The notes under the pieces were generated by a model. That model saw only the letters and a list, made by a program, of their open reading frames with translations. It ran no database searches and was not told the DNA's origin. A DNA stretch of 64,000 nucleotides, from NCBI RefSeq assembly GCF_001447155.2, contig NZ_CP014754.1:1488001-1552000 (forward strand), read 5' to 3'. Position numbers and translations under genes: made by a program. The stretch is from Marinobacter sp. LQ44 (GTDB lineage: Bacteria > Pseudomonadota > Gammaproteobacteria > Pseudomonadales > Oleiphilaceae). Positions 44,710-53,466 of the stretch are shown one piece after another (the stretch's first letter is position 1; the number at the start of each line of letters is the position of its first letter).

Positions 44710-45174
44710 GTGCTGCACGTTGTACTCTATGAGCCGGAGATACCGCCCAATACCGGCAATATCATCCGGCTCTGCGCCAACACCGGCTGTCAGCTGCACC
44801 TGATTGAACCGCTGGGGTTTTCCCTGGAGGACAAACAGATGCGCAGGGCCGGGCTGGATTACAGCGAGTACGCCACCGTAAAGATCCACCCGGATTACGC
44901 CAGCTTCCTGGAAACCGAACAGCCCGCAAGGCTGTTCGGGCTCAGCACGAAAGGCAGCCGCCACTATCACGAGGCCGCTTTCCAGGATGGCGACTACCTG
45001 ATGTTCGGGCCGGAAACCCGAGGGCTGCCAGCAAACGTTCGGGAAGCCCTGCCAGAACAGAACCGGCTGCGGGTGCCCATGCGCCCGGAAAGCCGCAGCC
45101 TGAATCTGTCCAATACCGCGGCCCTGGTGGTTTATGAGGCCTGGCGGCAGACCGGATTCAACGGCGCCGTCTGA
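44710..45174 (+). CDS. trmL: tRNA (cytidine/uridine-34 2'-O)-methyltransferase
   Basis: 154-aa SPOUT methyltransferase that methylates position 34 of tRNA-Leu. The chosen GTG makes the protein begin (M)LHVVLYEPEIPPNTGNIIRL, matching E. coli TrmL residue for residue in pattern; a longer frame runs back inside the thiolase and lacks homology. SPOUT knot residues FGPETRGLP and LRVPMRPESRSLNLSNTAALVVYE are clear. The 3' end overlaps the convergent hmuV gene by 43 bp. Confidence 0.9.
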   Translation: MLHVVLYEPEIPPNTGNIIRLCANTGCQLHLIEPLGFSLEDKQMRRAGLDYSEYATVKIHPDYASFLETEQPARLFGLSTKGSRHYHEAAFQDGDYLMFGPETRGLPANVREALPEQNRLRVPMRPESRSLNLSNTAALVVYEAWRQTGFNGAV

Positions 45175-45947
45175 GCACTCCCGCTGGCAAGGGGAATGAC
45201 CAGCGGATAGCCCTCAGGGAGTTGGATAACCCGGGCTCGATAGCCGTAAACCGCTTTCAATAGTGACGGCGTCAGAACCTCACTGGAGCCCCCCTCATGA
45301 AAGCAGCGGCCGGACTTCATGACCACCATTCGGTCTGCAAACTGAGCCGCAAGATTAAGGTCATGGACAATGGCCAGCACGGCCACCCCGTGCTCCCGGG
45401 CCATTGCGCCCACCAACTCCAGCACCATCTGTTGGTGCGCAGGGTCCAGTGCCGACGTACACTCGTCCAGCAATAACAGTCGATCCTGTCGGGTATCCCA
45501 TATCTGCCCCAGCACTCTTGCCAGCTGCAACCTCTGCTGTTCCCCGCCGGACAATCCCGGCACCAGTCGATGCCGCAAATGCTTGATCTCCAGGGCTTCC
45601 ATCAGGATTTCTGCCACGGAATCCGCGCATCGGCGGGTTGCGGCCGGACGACCAAGGGCCACCACTTCCTCCACCGTTAGTGGGAAGTTAACCTCAACAC
45701 TCTGAGGCATAATCGCCCGATGGCGTGCCAGCTCACCCGGGCACCAGCCACCAAGTTCGCGGCCTGCAAGTCGGATCCGGCCCCGGTACGGCAATTCTCC
45801 AGCCAGTGCTTTCATAAGCGTTGACTTACCCGCACCATTCGGCCCCAGCAGCATCAATACTTCACCAGCAGACACCGTCAGATTGATATCGCTGACAATC
45901 TCCGTTCCCGCTAGAGATACACTCAAGTTCTGAATTTCCAGGACCAT
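45132..45947 (-). CDS. hmuV: Heme ABC transporter ATP-binding protein
   Basis: 271-aa ATPase energising heme import through HmuTU. Walker A GPNGAGKST, Q-loop IMPQSV, signature LSGGEQQRLQLARVL, Walker B LLLLDECTSALD and H-loop IVHDLN are visible. Length and the extended C-terminus match HmuV/BhuV. The ATG overlaps the hmuU stop by one base (TGATG); a GTG one codon earlier is possible. Last gene of the heme operon, it overlaps convergent trmL. Confidence 0.95.
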   Translation of the reverse strand: MVLEIQNLSVSLAGTEIVSDINLTVSAGEVLMLLGPNGAGKSTLMKALAGELPYRGRIRLAGRELGGWCPGELARHRAIMPQSVEVNFPLTVEEVVALGRPAATRRCADSVAEILMEALEIKHLRHRLVPGLSGGEQQRLQLARVLGQIWDTRQDRLLLLDECTSALDPAHQQMVLELVGAMAREHGVAVLAIVHDLNLAAQFADRMVVMKSGRCFHEGGSSEVLTPSLLKAVYGYRARVIQLPEGYPLVIPLASGSAQTAPLNPVCRQAS

Positions 45948-46984
45948 CACATCACCTTTCTCCGCATGAGCAAACCCAGAAAAAACGGACCTCCGATCAG
46001 AGACATCATCAGCCCGATGGGCAACTCGGCGGGTGCAACAACAACTCGCGCGATGGCATCAGCCGCAACCAACAGGGTTCCCCCCATCAGCGCACTGACT
46101 GGCAACACCACTCGATGACTCGCTCCCAGCAGCTGCCTTACCAGGTGCGGCACAACCAATCCGACAAAGCCGATCAGTCCGCTTACGGCCACGGCTGCGC
46201 CAACACCTAGCCCGACAACCAGTATCGCAACCTTCTTAACGGTGGCTGTTCGATACCCCAAGTGGCCCACTACCGATTCGCCCAACAAAAACGCGTCCAG
46301 CGGTCTGGCCAGCCAGGGTGCTGCCAGTAAAGCCAGGATCATGAAAGGTGCGCCCAATACGAGATCGTCCCAGGCAGCGTGGCCAAGGCTCCCCATTGTC
46401 CAGAACGTCAGGGATCGTAACTCCTCATCGCTTGCGTAGAACGTCAGCAAACCGGTTGCTGCGCCCGCCACTGCGTTGATGGCAATACCCGCCAATAGAA
46501 GCGTTGCCACAGCGGTCTGGCCAGCACGACTGGCAATCCGCCAGGCCAGAATGACGGTGGCACTGCCGCCGGCAAACGCAGCCAGAGGTAACGCCCACTG
46601 TCCCGCCAGGGTCACCCAACCACCAAGGGCCGTCCCGCCAAGAACGATAACGGCAATGGCTGCCAGTGACGCACCAGCAGAGACACCAATCAGGCCAGGA
46701 TCTGCCAGGGGGTTTCGGAAAAGCCCCTGTAGGATCGCGCCGGAAACCCCCAATACAGCTCCAACCAGAAAGCCGAGCAGAAACCGGGGTAACCGGACTT
46801 CCAACACAACCATAGCCGCTACCGGATCCGAAGCTTCCCGGCCAGCAACCACCTTGAGAATATCCATCAGTGCAAGGTCGTAGGCACCACTACCTATCGA
46901 TGCCAGGGCCGCAACCGCCAGGAGAGCTCCCAGCAACAAGAGCGCCGGCGCCAACGGCAAACGACCGGAATGGTCACGGATCAT
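45947..46984 (-). CDS. hmuU: Heme ABC transporter permease
   Basis: 345-aa FecCD-type permease with about ten TM helices. Characteristic segments include VRLPRFLLGFLVGAVLGVSGAILQGLFRNPLADPGLIGVSAGASLA and GLIGFVGLVVPHLVRQLLGASHR, the interface with the ATPase. Overlaps hmuT by 11 bp and hmuV by one base. The Arg-containing APAELPIGLMMSLIGGPFFLGLL block near the end is the family norm. Confidence 0.95.
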   Translation of the reverse strand: MIRDHSGRLPLAPALLLLGALLAVAALASIGSGAYDLALMDILKVVAGREASDPVAAMVVLEVRLPRFLLGFLVGAVLGVSGAILQGLFRNPLADPGLIGVSAGASLAAIAVIVLGGTALGGWVTLAGQWALPLAAFAGGSATVILAWRIASRAGQTAVATLLLAGIAINAVAGAATGLLTFYASDEELRSLTFWTMGSLGHAAWDDLVLGAPFMILALLAAPWLARPLDAFLLGESVVGHLGYRTATVKKVAILVVGLGVGAAVAVSGLIGFVGLVVPHLVRQLLGASHRVVLPVSALMGGTLLVAADAIARVVVAPAELPIGLMMSLIGGPFFLGLLMRRKVM

Positions 46985-47828
46985 TGGCGGCTATTTCCCT
47001 TTGGCCGGGCAAGGCATCGTTAAGCGCCGCCATAGCTTCCGGCAAGCGAGGGCCGAAGCCGAGCAGGAACATACTGTCGGCCACCAGCCGATGCCCGGAC
47101 TGCCATGCTTCAAGGCGCTCAACCTCTGGCCACCCCGCAATGTCGAACTGGCCCGGAGTGGATTCCGCAATCACCACCGCATCGGGGCGGGAAGCAAGAA
47201 TCGCCTCCCGGTTGGCCGGTTTGTACCCTTTAATACCCTGGGCAGCATTTTCGGCCCCGATCAGTTCAACCAGCGCATTCGCTGCAGTATCCGACCCGGC
47301 CAACATGACCGAGTGGTTGCCCGCAGCGAGGATGAACAGAATTCTGGGCTGGTAATCACGGTTTCCGGTGTTCTGTTGAATCCGGCGGATATCCGCCTCT
47401 ACGCCAGCCACCAGAGCCCGCGCTTCCTCGGTTGCCCCGAGCAGCTCGCCAACAGACAATATGCGCTCCAGCGCTGCCTCCGCGGTCCACCGCGACGGCA
47501 GTTGCGCAACCCGAACCCCGGCGCGCGCGAGGCGCTCAAGATTCCTGGCGGGCGCAGCCTGCTCTGAGGTAATCAGCATATCCGGCTTCAGTGCCAGAAC
47601 GCCCTCGAAAGGCAAAGCGCGCAGATAACCAACCTTGGGCAACTCAGCCGTTTGCTCCGGATAACCGCTGGTGGTATCCACTCCAACCAGGCGCGACTCC
47701 TGCCCAAGGCGATAGACGATTTCGGTGATGGCTCCGTCTGCAGTCACCAGACGGCTCGGTTCGGCAAACACCGAGCCCGATGCCAGCGACAATCCAATCA
47801 GAATGAACAGGAGCCACCGCAGCCTCAT
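46974..47828 (-). CDS. hmuT: Heme-binding periplasmic protein
   Basis: 284-aa periplasmic substrate-binding protein of cluster A-II (PF01497). Signal peptide MRLRWLLFILIGLSLASGSVFA, then TADGAITEIVYRLGQESRLVGVDTTSGYPEQ; the heme-contacting Tyr in VDTTSGYP and a Tyr in GIKGYKPANREAIL match HmuT/ShuT. Starts ATGA over the stop of hmuS. Delivers heme to HmuUV. Confidence 0.94.
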   Translation of the reverse strand: MRLRWLLFILIGLSLASGSVFAEPSRLVTADGAITEIVYRLGQESRLVGVDTTSGYPEQTAELPKVGYLRALPFEGVLALKPDMLITSEQAAPARNLERLARAGVRVAQLPSRWTAEAALERILSVGELLGATEEARALVAGVEADIRRIQQNTGNRDYQPRILFILAAGNHSVMLAGSDTAANALVELIGAENAAQGIKGYKPANREAILASRPDAVVIAESTPGQFDIAGWPEVERLEAWQSGHRLVADSMFLLGFGPRLPEAMAALNDALPGQREIAANDP

Positions 47829-48898
47829 GACAAAGCCTCAAGCGTTGCGACCTGTTCACGCCAGAGTTCGGATTCCGGAATGCCGGGTTTACGTTCACCA
47901 AAAACCGTCAGAACCAGTTCTCCGTCTCCATTGAAAGCTTCCACAGATGTGATCAGACCATCGGTGGACGGACGTCGTACCAACCACCAGCGTTTGATAC
48001 CGTCGGTGTTAGCGTGCAGGTTGAAGCTCGGATCCAGTACGTTCATCCAGGGGCCAGTGCGGCGAACATTTGTGACACCCCCGGTAAAGATCTGGACAAT
48101 CCCGGGGTTGCCGACAAAGAACATCGCCGGGCATTGGTTGTCTCTCAGCAATCCCAGCAACCGATCCAGCACATTCTGATCCCCTGACTGCAGCTCCGTG
48201 GCCCACTCACCACGCACCAGTTCGAGCGCTGTCAGGCGGTCAGCACCGGCACGCTTTAACAGGGCTCCAAAATGATGGACATCTTTGAGTTTCTCCCAGC
48301 CGGTGCGCAGCGCAGCAACATCCACGGTTTCCGGGGACGAACGCTGCAATGTCTCTCGCCGGCCTACCGGTTTAAAGGCTTCCTGGCGGGCTGCTGTATA
48401 GCGTTCGACCATTTTTTCCCAGGCATCCGCATCGGTCGTGTCCACTCGATAGATCTTGTGAATGGCCGTGCCGTACTGGTCGAAAAACTGAAGGCTTTCC
48501 CGTAGCCCGGACCGCACCTGCTCCAGTACCCGGTAGCCCCAGGCCCAGTGTTTGAAAAACACCCGTATGTCAATCTCTCCAACCGCCAGCCCCATAGCTC
48601 CAGAGCCGCCGACCGTGAAGTCTCTGAAGCAACCGGTAACTTCATGAACTACCTCGTTGTTGCGGGCAAGAATCATCACCGGTCCGACCTGCTCCAGTGC
48701 CCCAAGGATCTGACTAAACTCGTTTACGAGTGGAACGACGGCATCACGCTCCCGGAGTCGCACAAGCTCCATTTCGCTGACCCCAAGCCGGTCTGCGACC
48801 TGGCGGATCCTGAGATTCGGCTCCTGTTGTCTGATGGCTTCCCATCGTGCCGGCAGGTTGTCCGGCACACCTACTGAATCGGCTATTGCCTGTTGCAT
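47825..48898 (-). CDS. hmuS: Cytoplasmic heme-binding/degrading protein (HemS/HmuS family)
   Basis: 357-aa protein made of two tandem HemS repeats. Conserved segments are EPNLRIRQVADRLGVSEMELV near the start, VMILARNNEVVHEVTG and the FKHWAWGYRV region, and the second repeat KDVHHFGALLKRAG...ALELVRGEWATELQ. The His in KDVHHFG is a plausible heme ligand. These proteins carry or degrade heme once it enters the cytoplasm. A strong AGGAG precedes the ATG. Downstream genes hmuTUV overlap. Confidence 0.93.
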   Translation of the reverse strand: MQQAIADSVGVPDNLPARWEAIRQQEPNLRIRQVADRLGVSEMELVRLRERDAVVPLVNEFSQILGALEQVGPVMILARNNEVVHEVTGCFRDFTVGGSGAMGLAVGEIDIRVFFKHWAWGYRVLEQVRSGLRESLQFFDQYGTAIHKIYRVDTTDADAWEKMVERYTAARQEAFKPVGRRETLQRSSPETVDVAALRTGWEKLKDVHHFGALLKRAGADRLTALELVRGEWATELQSGDQNVLDRLLGLLRDNQCPAMFFVGNPGIVQIFTGGVTNVRRTGPWMNVLDPSFNLHANTDGIKRWWLVRRPSTDGLITSVEAFNGDGELVLTVFGERKPGIPESELWREQVATLEALS

Positions 48899-48901
48899 GA
48901 C

Positions 48902-50026
48902 TTACTCCTTGGCTTGCTGAAGCTCCACCGGCAACCAACGCACCGTGGGCTGCCCGCTGGTTCCGTTCTGGTCGTAGTATCCGACGATCTGCAACGCCCA
49001 GACCGCGGAGTCAGGATTATCAGCCTCCGCCTTAATCAGGAAGGTTCGGAAGTTGGGCCAGATTTTGTGTTGGTTGGTCAGGTTGTAGGCGTACCAGGTG
49101 TTATCCGTGAATACCCCGCCGGTTGAGTCCGTGTTGTAGAGCTGGGGAACACCCGGATCGCTGTCATTGGCGGCAAGTTCGCTCCAGGTCATCGGGGCGG
49201 AGGCCCCGCCTTTACCGGCGCCAGACACACCGCTGTTGGATTTCAGGTACCAGTCCCAACCAGAGAAGCCGACCTGGACATCCCAGTTGTCGCTGGTATC
49301 ACAATCAACAACGGCGCCTGAGTCAAAATCGAAGCATACGTCGCCGCCGTCATAGCCTGCAGGGGGCGTGAAAGTGACTGGTGTGGCACTGAATTGCGAC
49401 GCGCCAGAGGCCTGCACGTCAAACTCCAGTGTGAAATTTTCAATACCTTGTCCTTTGCGGGTCGGGAAATTGAAGTCGACAACCCGCATTCGGGCATAGC
49501 TATTTCCCTCGGCAGAACGCACCAGATAGCCAACATCGCCTGCCTCTCTGATCACGCCCGTGGCGAAGTCGTATTGAGACCAGGTATCTGAGGCCCCAAA
49601 TGCACTGGCAAAGGCATCCTCCTGCCAGCTAGCCGGCTCTTCAAGAATGCCCAGCAAGTGCTCCTGCTCTGAGTTGGCGGTGGCGTTGATGAACACATTC
49701 GCGATGGGGTCGCCATTACCATCGTAAAAATCGTCCTGGGCAATAGCCAGAGCGCCGACAACGCTTCCGCTTCCGGAAGCACCGCTATTCACCTTGAAGC
49801 TCAAACGGTTGGCGGCAATGTGCCAGTCGCCACCGCCTTCCACCATCGCTCCGGTTTCCAGATTGAGGTAGACGGTCTCCGTTGCCGCGGGCAGCAACTG
49901 CTCGGAAAAATTGCTGACATTATCTGTATCGTCCTTCGCGATGGAGTTGTCACTACCTCCACCACAGGCCGTCAGAGCCAGGGTGGCCAACACAACAGCC
50001 AGAGGCCTGCTATCGAAAAGTTCCAT
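48902..50026 (-). CDS. HmuY-type heme-binding outer-membrane lipoprotein
   Basis: 374-aa surface lipoprotein. Lipobox LTACGGGSD about 20 residues from the chosen ATG, which has AGGAGA 6 bp upstream; two earlier ATGs would lengthen the leader. Sequence patterns such as ATETVYLNLETGAMV and TWYAYNLTNQHKIWPNFRTFLIKAE...VWALQIVGYYD fit the HmuY domain (PF14064) known from Bacteroidetes hemophores and found in gammaproteobacterial heme loci. The Cys pair in GGDVCFDFDSGAVVDCDT could form a disulfide. Coupled to the receptor gene upstream and hmuS downstream, so a heme relay to the receptor is likely. Confidence 0.82.
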   Translation of the reverse strand: MELFDSRPLAVVLATLALTACGGGSDNSIAKDDTDNVSNFSEQLLPAATETVYLNLETGAMVEGGGDWHIAANRLSFKVNSGASGSGSVVGALAIAQDDFYDGNGDPIANVFINATANSEQEHLLGILEEPASWQEDAFASAFGASDTWSQYDFATGVIREAGDVGYLVRSAEGNSYARMRVVDFNFPTRKGQGIENFTLEFDVQASGASQFSATPVTFTPPAGYDGGDVCFDFDSGAVVDCDTSDNWDVQVGFSGWDWYLKSNSGVSGAGKGGASAPMTWSELAANDSDPGVPQLYNTDSTGGVFTDNTWYAYNLTNQHKIWPNFRTFLIKAEADNPDSAVWALQIVGYYDQNGTSGQPTVRWLPVELQQAKE

Positions 50027-50063
50027 GGATGTCTCCTTCATATGTTTTTCGGGTGTTCGGGTA

Positions 50064-52067
50064 TCATTGGCCAAAGGAAACCGTCAGCCCGGCGTAGAGG
50101 AAACGCCCGGCAACCGGTCTGAAATCTTCACTGGCATTGGAAAAATCACGCTGTTCGCCGCTAATGTTCTCGGCTCCGGCGAACAATCGAAGCTGGTCGG
50201 AGAACTGGTAGTTCAGCTTCAGGTCGGCCGTTGCATACCCCGGGGACTCGGTTCCCGAGGCCGCATTCACGAACTCTTCACTCTGGTACCGAAGCCTCGC
50301 ACTCCAGGACAATCCGGGCAGCCAAAGCGGGCCATCCAGCCCGAGGCGAGCCTGATGCCTCGGGCGGCGATTAAGCTCATCGCCTGTTGCCACGTCTTCG
50401 GTTCGGGTCAGGGTATAGCCGGCGGTGAGTCGCCAGTGCTCAGAGGGCTCCCAGCCAGCCGTGGTCTCGAATCCCCAGGTCCTTGCCTCGGCAAGGTTTT
50501 CATAGGAAAAAACCTGAACTCCGTCGTTCCGCGCCTCGGTAGCCCCGGCATCCGGCGAGGTCTGGATCAGTTGCTCGATGTCATTGAGGAAGGCATTGGC
50601 TTCCAGCCATGCAGACCGGTTCCAGGACAGGCCTCCTCCAAACTGGTAGCTGACGGATTGCTCCGGCTCCAGATCAGGCGTCCCCTGCACGATGTAGCCA
50701 AGCTGACTGTGGTCAAAAGTGAAGTGTCTCTCCTTGAGATTCGGCACCCGATATCCGGCGCCAACGCCACCTCGGAGGAAGCCGGTCAGAGAATCGGTCC
50801 GGATCAGGTCGTAGCGTGCATTGATCTTCGGGGCGGTGTGGGTTCCGAAATCGGAGTCATTCTGGAAACGGACGCCGGGCACCAACTCAAGCTTCGCGGT
50901 GGGCATCCAGGTGTCCTGAACCCAGACCTCCTGGCTCTCACGCTCTCGGCGAGGCTCGGCGCCCAGCTCGGAAGCGCCGTCCTTGGTCTGCTTGAGGGTT
51001 TCGCGGTTAACATCGACACCAGCCTGCAAGTGATGACCAAGCCCCACCGGCTTGCCCAAATGGGCAGAAAAACGAGACAGAGTAGATTCGGCACGACGGT
51101 CATCAAAGACACTGCTGGCCGTGTATTTCAAGGTATCGTTGTTGAGGGTCTCATGGACAGCGGCCCAACCGGCACGCAGATCTGAATTGCGACCATGGTC
51201 GCCAGCCAGGGTATAGCGGGTGCGAGTGACCGTTTCATCCTTACCCTGATTGATAACAAAAGGCGGGTTGCGTTCGGTAAACCGTGACCCGGACCCCTCT
51301 TCGAATCGGGCGACCGCAGCGCTCAGTCGGTGGTTGCTGTTTGGAGACCAGTCGGTGCGGAAGCTGAGATCGGTTCGGTCGTATTCATCGCCCGGTCGGG
51401 CCCAGGTCTCTGGCTGCGGGTCGATGCCATCGGAATGCTGGTGTGATGCGGATAACCGAAGGGCCAGCTGTTCATTGCCACCCTGGACCGAGGCTCGGGC
51501 CGAATATCGCGCGGGGTCGGCGTCACTCCCAGAAGGGTTCTGATCGCCATAGGTACCGACGTCGGCGGTGAAATGACCAGAGAACCCGGAAGCTGGCGGA
51601 CGGGTGATGATGTTGACCACCCCACCGATACCGGCACTGCCGTATTGAGCAGACACAGCTCCCTTGACTACTTCGACACGTTCGATATCAAGGACAGCCA
51701 ACTGACTGACATCAACGGATGAACCGGTCGTCGCCGTCATCGGCATACCATCGATCAGCACCAGGACCCGGTCAGCCTCAATTCCCTGCAACCAAACCTC
51801 ATACCCGGGTTTCCCGTGAACCTCCCGCAGCTGAACCCCGGGCACGTTCTCCAGCGCTTCTTTCATACTCCGGGCGTGAGTTCTCTCAAGCTCCTTCGCG
51901 GTGACGACCTCGGTGCGCACAGGAGTGTCCAGTAATTGACGCTCCGTTCTTGTTCCAGTGACAACCAGCTCATCCAGGTACAAGGCCTCGGCAACCGTGT
52001 TACCGGAACCTCCCAAAAGCAAAAGGAGCAGTGACCACCGCTGGAGATCAGCTTTCGAATTCATCAT
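50064..52067 (-). CDS. TonB-dependent heme receptor
   Basis: 667-aa outer-membrane receptor. Signal peptide (SLLLLLLGGSGNTVAEA), TonB-box-like sequence ELVVTGTR, then plug (TPVRTEVVTAKELERTHARSMKEALENVPGVQL, VLVLIDGMPM, YGSAGIGGVVNIITR) and a 22-strand barrel ending LTVSFGQ. The FRAP/NPNL heme-receptor motif is seen in modified form at GYRVPNLKERHF with His. An ATG four codons inside the frame (MMNSKADL) was taken as start; an upstream TTG is possible. A Fur box lies directly upstream, and the operon continues with the HmuY-like gene. Confidence 0.9.
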   Translation of the reverse strand: MMNSKADLQRWSLLLLLLGGSGNTVAEALYLDELVVTGTRTERQLLDTPVRTEVVTAKELERTHARSMKEALENVPGVQLREVHGKPGYEVWLQGIEADRVLVLIDGMPMTATTGSSVDVSQLAVLDIERVEVVKGAVSAQYGSAGIGGVVNIITRPPASGFSGHFTADVGTYGDQNPSGSDADPARYSARASVQGGNEQLALRLSASHQHSDGIDPQPETWARPGDEYDRTDLSFRTDWSPNSNHRLSAAVARFEEGSGSRFTERNPPFVINQGKDETVTRTRYTLAGDHGRNSDLRAGWAAVHETLNNDTLKYTASSVFDDRRAESTLSRFSAHLGKPVGLGHHLQAGVDVNRETLKQTKDGASELGAEPRRERESQEVWVQDTWMPTAKLELVPGVRFQNDSDFGTHTAPKINARYDLIRTDSLTGFLRGGVGAGYRVPNLKERHFTFDHSQLGYIVQGTPDLEPEQSVSYQFGGGLSWNRSAWLEANAFLNDIEQLIQTSPDAGATEARNDGVQVFSYENLAEARTWGFETTAGWEPSEHWRLTAGYTLTRTEDVATGDELNRRPRHQARLGLDGPLWLPGLSWSARLRYQSEEFVNAASGTESPGYATADLKLNYQFSDQLRLFAGAENISGEQRDFSNASEDFRPVAGRFLYAGLTVSFGQ

Positions 52068-52084
52068 ATCACTCAACAATAATC

Positions 52085-52103
52085 TAAATGCGAACGATTA
52101 TTG
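52085..52103 (-). promoter_or_regulatory. Fur box upstream of the heme operon
   Basis: TAAATGCGAACGATTATTG; the central AATGCGAACGATTATT fits the Fur 7-1-7 inverted-repeat pattern (AATGCGAAT...ATTATC). It is 18 bp upstream of the receptor start, consistent with iron-dependent repression. Confidence 0.7.
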
Positions 52104-52155
52104 TTTTATTTTCATAAAAGATCAACCCTTCAACTGATGAATATCAAGCGCGCAC

Positions 52156-52182
52156 AAAAAAACCGGCCTCAGCCGGTTTTTT
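52156..52182 (-). terminator. Rho-independent terminator of secB
   Basis: AACCGGC pairs with GCCGGTT across a CTCA loop, with seven T residues on the minus strand and seven on the plus strand. It follows the secB stop by 24 bp and could stop transcription in both directions. Confidence 0.88.
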
Positions 52183-52206
52183 TAATATCTTCAGAAAACC
52201 AAACGA

Positions 52207-52704
52207 TTAGTGAGTCTGCTCTTCCTTGGCTTCGCCTGCCGCCTCTTCCTGCTTGCGCTTCAGCGCCTGGGCGTAGATGGCGTCAAAGTTCACCGGCGCC
52301 AGCATAAGGGCCGGGAAGCTGCCCTTGTTGACGATGCCGTCGATGGCTTCGCGGGCGTAGGGGAACAGAATGGTCGGGCAGTACGCGCCCAGCATCTGAC
52401 CGAGCTGCGGGCCTTCAATGCCAGACACCATGAATACACCGGCCTGCTGGATCTCAACGATGTAGGCAACCTTCTCGCCGACCTTGGCAGTCACGGTCAG
52501 CGACAGCACCACTTCATACTGATTATCACTGATCTTGTTGTGGGCGGTATTCAGATCCAGGTTCACCTGCGGCTTCCACTGCTCCTGAAACACCAGGGGA
52601 GCATTCGGGGACTCAAAAGACAGGTCCTTCACGTAAATGCGCTGAAGGGCAAACTGGGGTTGGTTCTGGTTTTCGGTGCCTGCGGCTTGCTGATTCTCAG
52701 CCAT
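52207..52704 (-). CDS. secB: Protein-export chaperone SecB
   Basis: 165-aa tetrameric chaperone that keeps preproteins unfolded and hands them to SecA. Typical segments: FALQRIYVKDLSFESPNAP near the start, EVVLSLTVTAKVG, FMVSGIEGPQLGQMLGAYCPTILFPYAREAI and the NFDAIYAQAL end. A C-terminal Lys/Glu-rich tail follows. AAAGGA precedes the ATG. It is linked to the rhodanese gene upstream as in E. coli, but grxC, which usually separates them, is absent. Confidence 0.97.
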   Translation of the reverse strand: MAENQQAAGTENQNQPQFALQRIYVKDLSFESPNAPLVFQEQWKPQVNLDLNTAHNKISDNQYEVVLSLTVTAKVGEKVAYIVEIQQAGVFMVSGIEGPQLGQMLGAYCPTILFPYAREAIDGIVNKGSFPALMLAPVNFDAIYAQALKRKQEEAAGEAKEEQTH

Positions 52705-52836
52705 GATCAGTCCTTTCGTTCTGGTAAAAAGGGCAACAGCCCGTTGTTATGGTCACGTGAGCCGAAACAGTCTACTGCGTGGTCCCGGCAGGTAATGTGA
52801 AACAGTGCGACAGATCGGCAATCAGATCAAGCCCTG

Positions 52837-53253
52837 TTACTTTTTCACCAGCGGCAGATTGCTGGCTCTCCAATCGGCGATACCGCCATTCAGGCGCACC
52901 ACATTGGCGTAGCCCTCAGCATTCAGCTGCTTGACCGCCATGGCCGAATGCTGGCCCATTTTGTCCGCCACAATAATCTGCTTGTCTTTGAACTTGCTTA
53001 ACTCATGGGCGCGGCTCTTGAGGCTGTTCAACGGGATATTGATGGAGCCGGTAATGCGACCCTCGCCAAATTCCTTGCGGTCCCGGATATCCACCACGAC
53101 CGCCTCATCCTTGTTGATCAAAGTAACGGCACCCTGAGCCGAAATTTTGGTGCCACCCCGCCGGGACTCCAACACCAGAATGGCCACCAGGAATGCCACG
53201 AACAGAGATACCAGAATGTAATGATTGACTACGAATTCAAACAAGCGGTCCAT
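52837..53253 (-). CDS. yibN: Rhodanese-like membrane-anchored protein (YibN) without active-site Cys
   Basis: 138-aa protein. One N-terminal TM helix (YILVSLFVAFLVAILVL) tethers a cytoplasmic rhodanese domain (AVVVDIRDRKEFGEGRITGSINIPLNSL). The active-site loop that in rhodaneses carries the persulfide Cys reads IVADKMGQHSAMAV here, and there is no Cys anywhere in the protein, so sulfurtransferase activity is excluded. E. coli has the same gene order gpmI-yibN-grxC-secB. Start at MDRLFEF behind AGGGTAG. Function unknown. Confidence 0.88.
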   Translation of the reverse strand: MDRLFEFVVNHYILVSLFVAFLVAILVLESRRGGTKISAQGAVTLINKDEAVVVDIRDRKEFGEGRITGSINIPLNSLKSRAHELSKFKDKQIIVADKMGQHSAMAVKQLNAEGYANVVRLNGGIADWRASNLPLVKK

Positions 53254-53466
53254 GAAACTACCCTGAAAATTTGATTTGGCGGGATTATACACACCCGTAA
53301 CGACTCAAAGAAGGCAAGCGTCTTTGCCGGCAGGCTGCAAACCCGAGCCTCAAACCATAGTGCCAATGCATGATACCGATGTGCGCCCTTACGTGGCCTG
53401 CGCAAATGAAAACGGTTACAATCTGACCCACTTTAAATTCGCTACTTTCGCAATCAACCGGACGAA

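Noticed and set aside
49911-51185. Plus-strand frame opposite the heme receptor
   Set aside because: Antisense to a well-supported TonB receptor and crosses into the HmuY gene.
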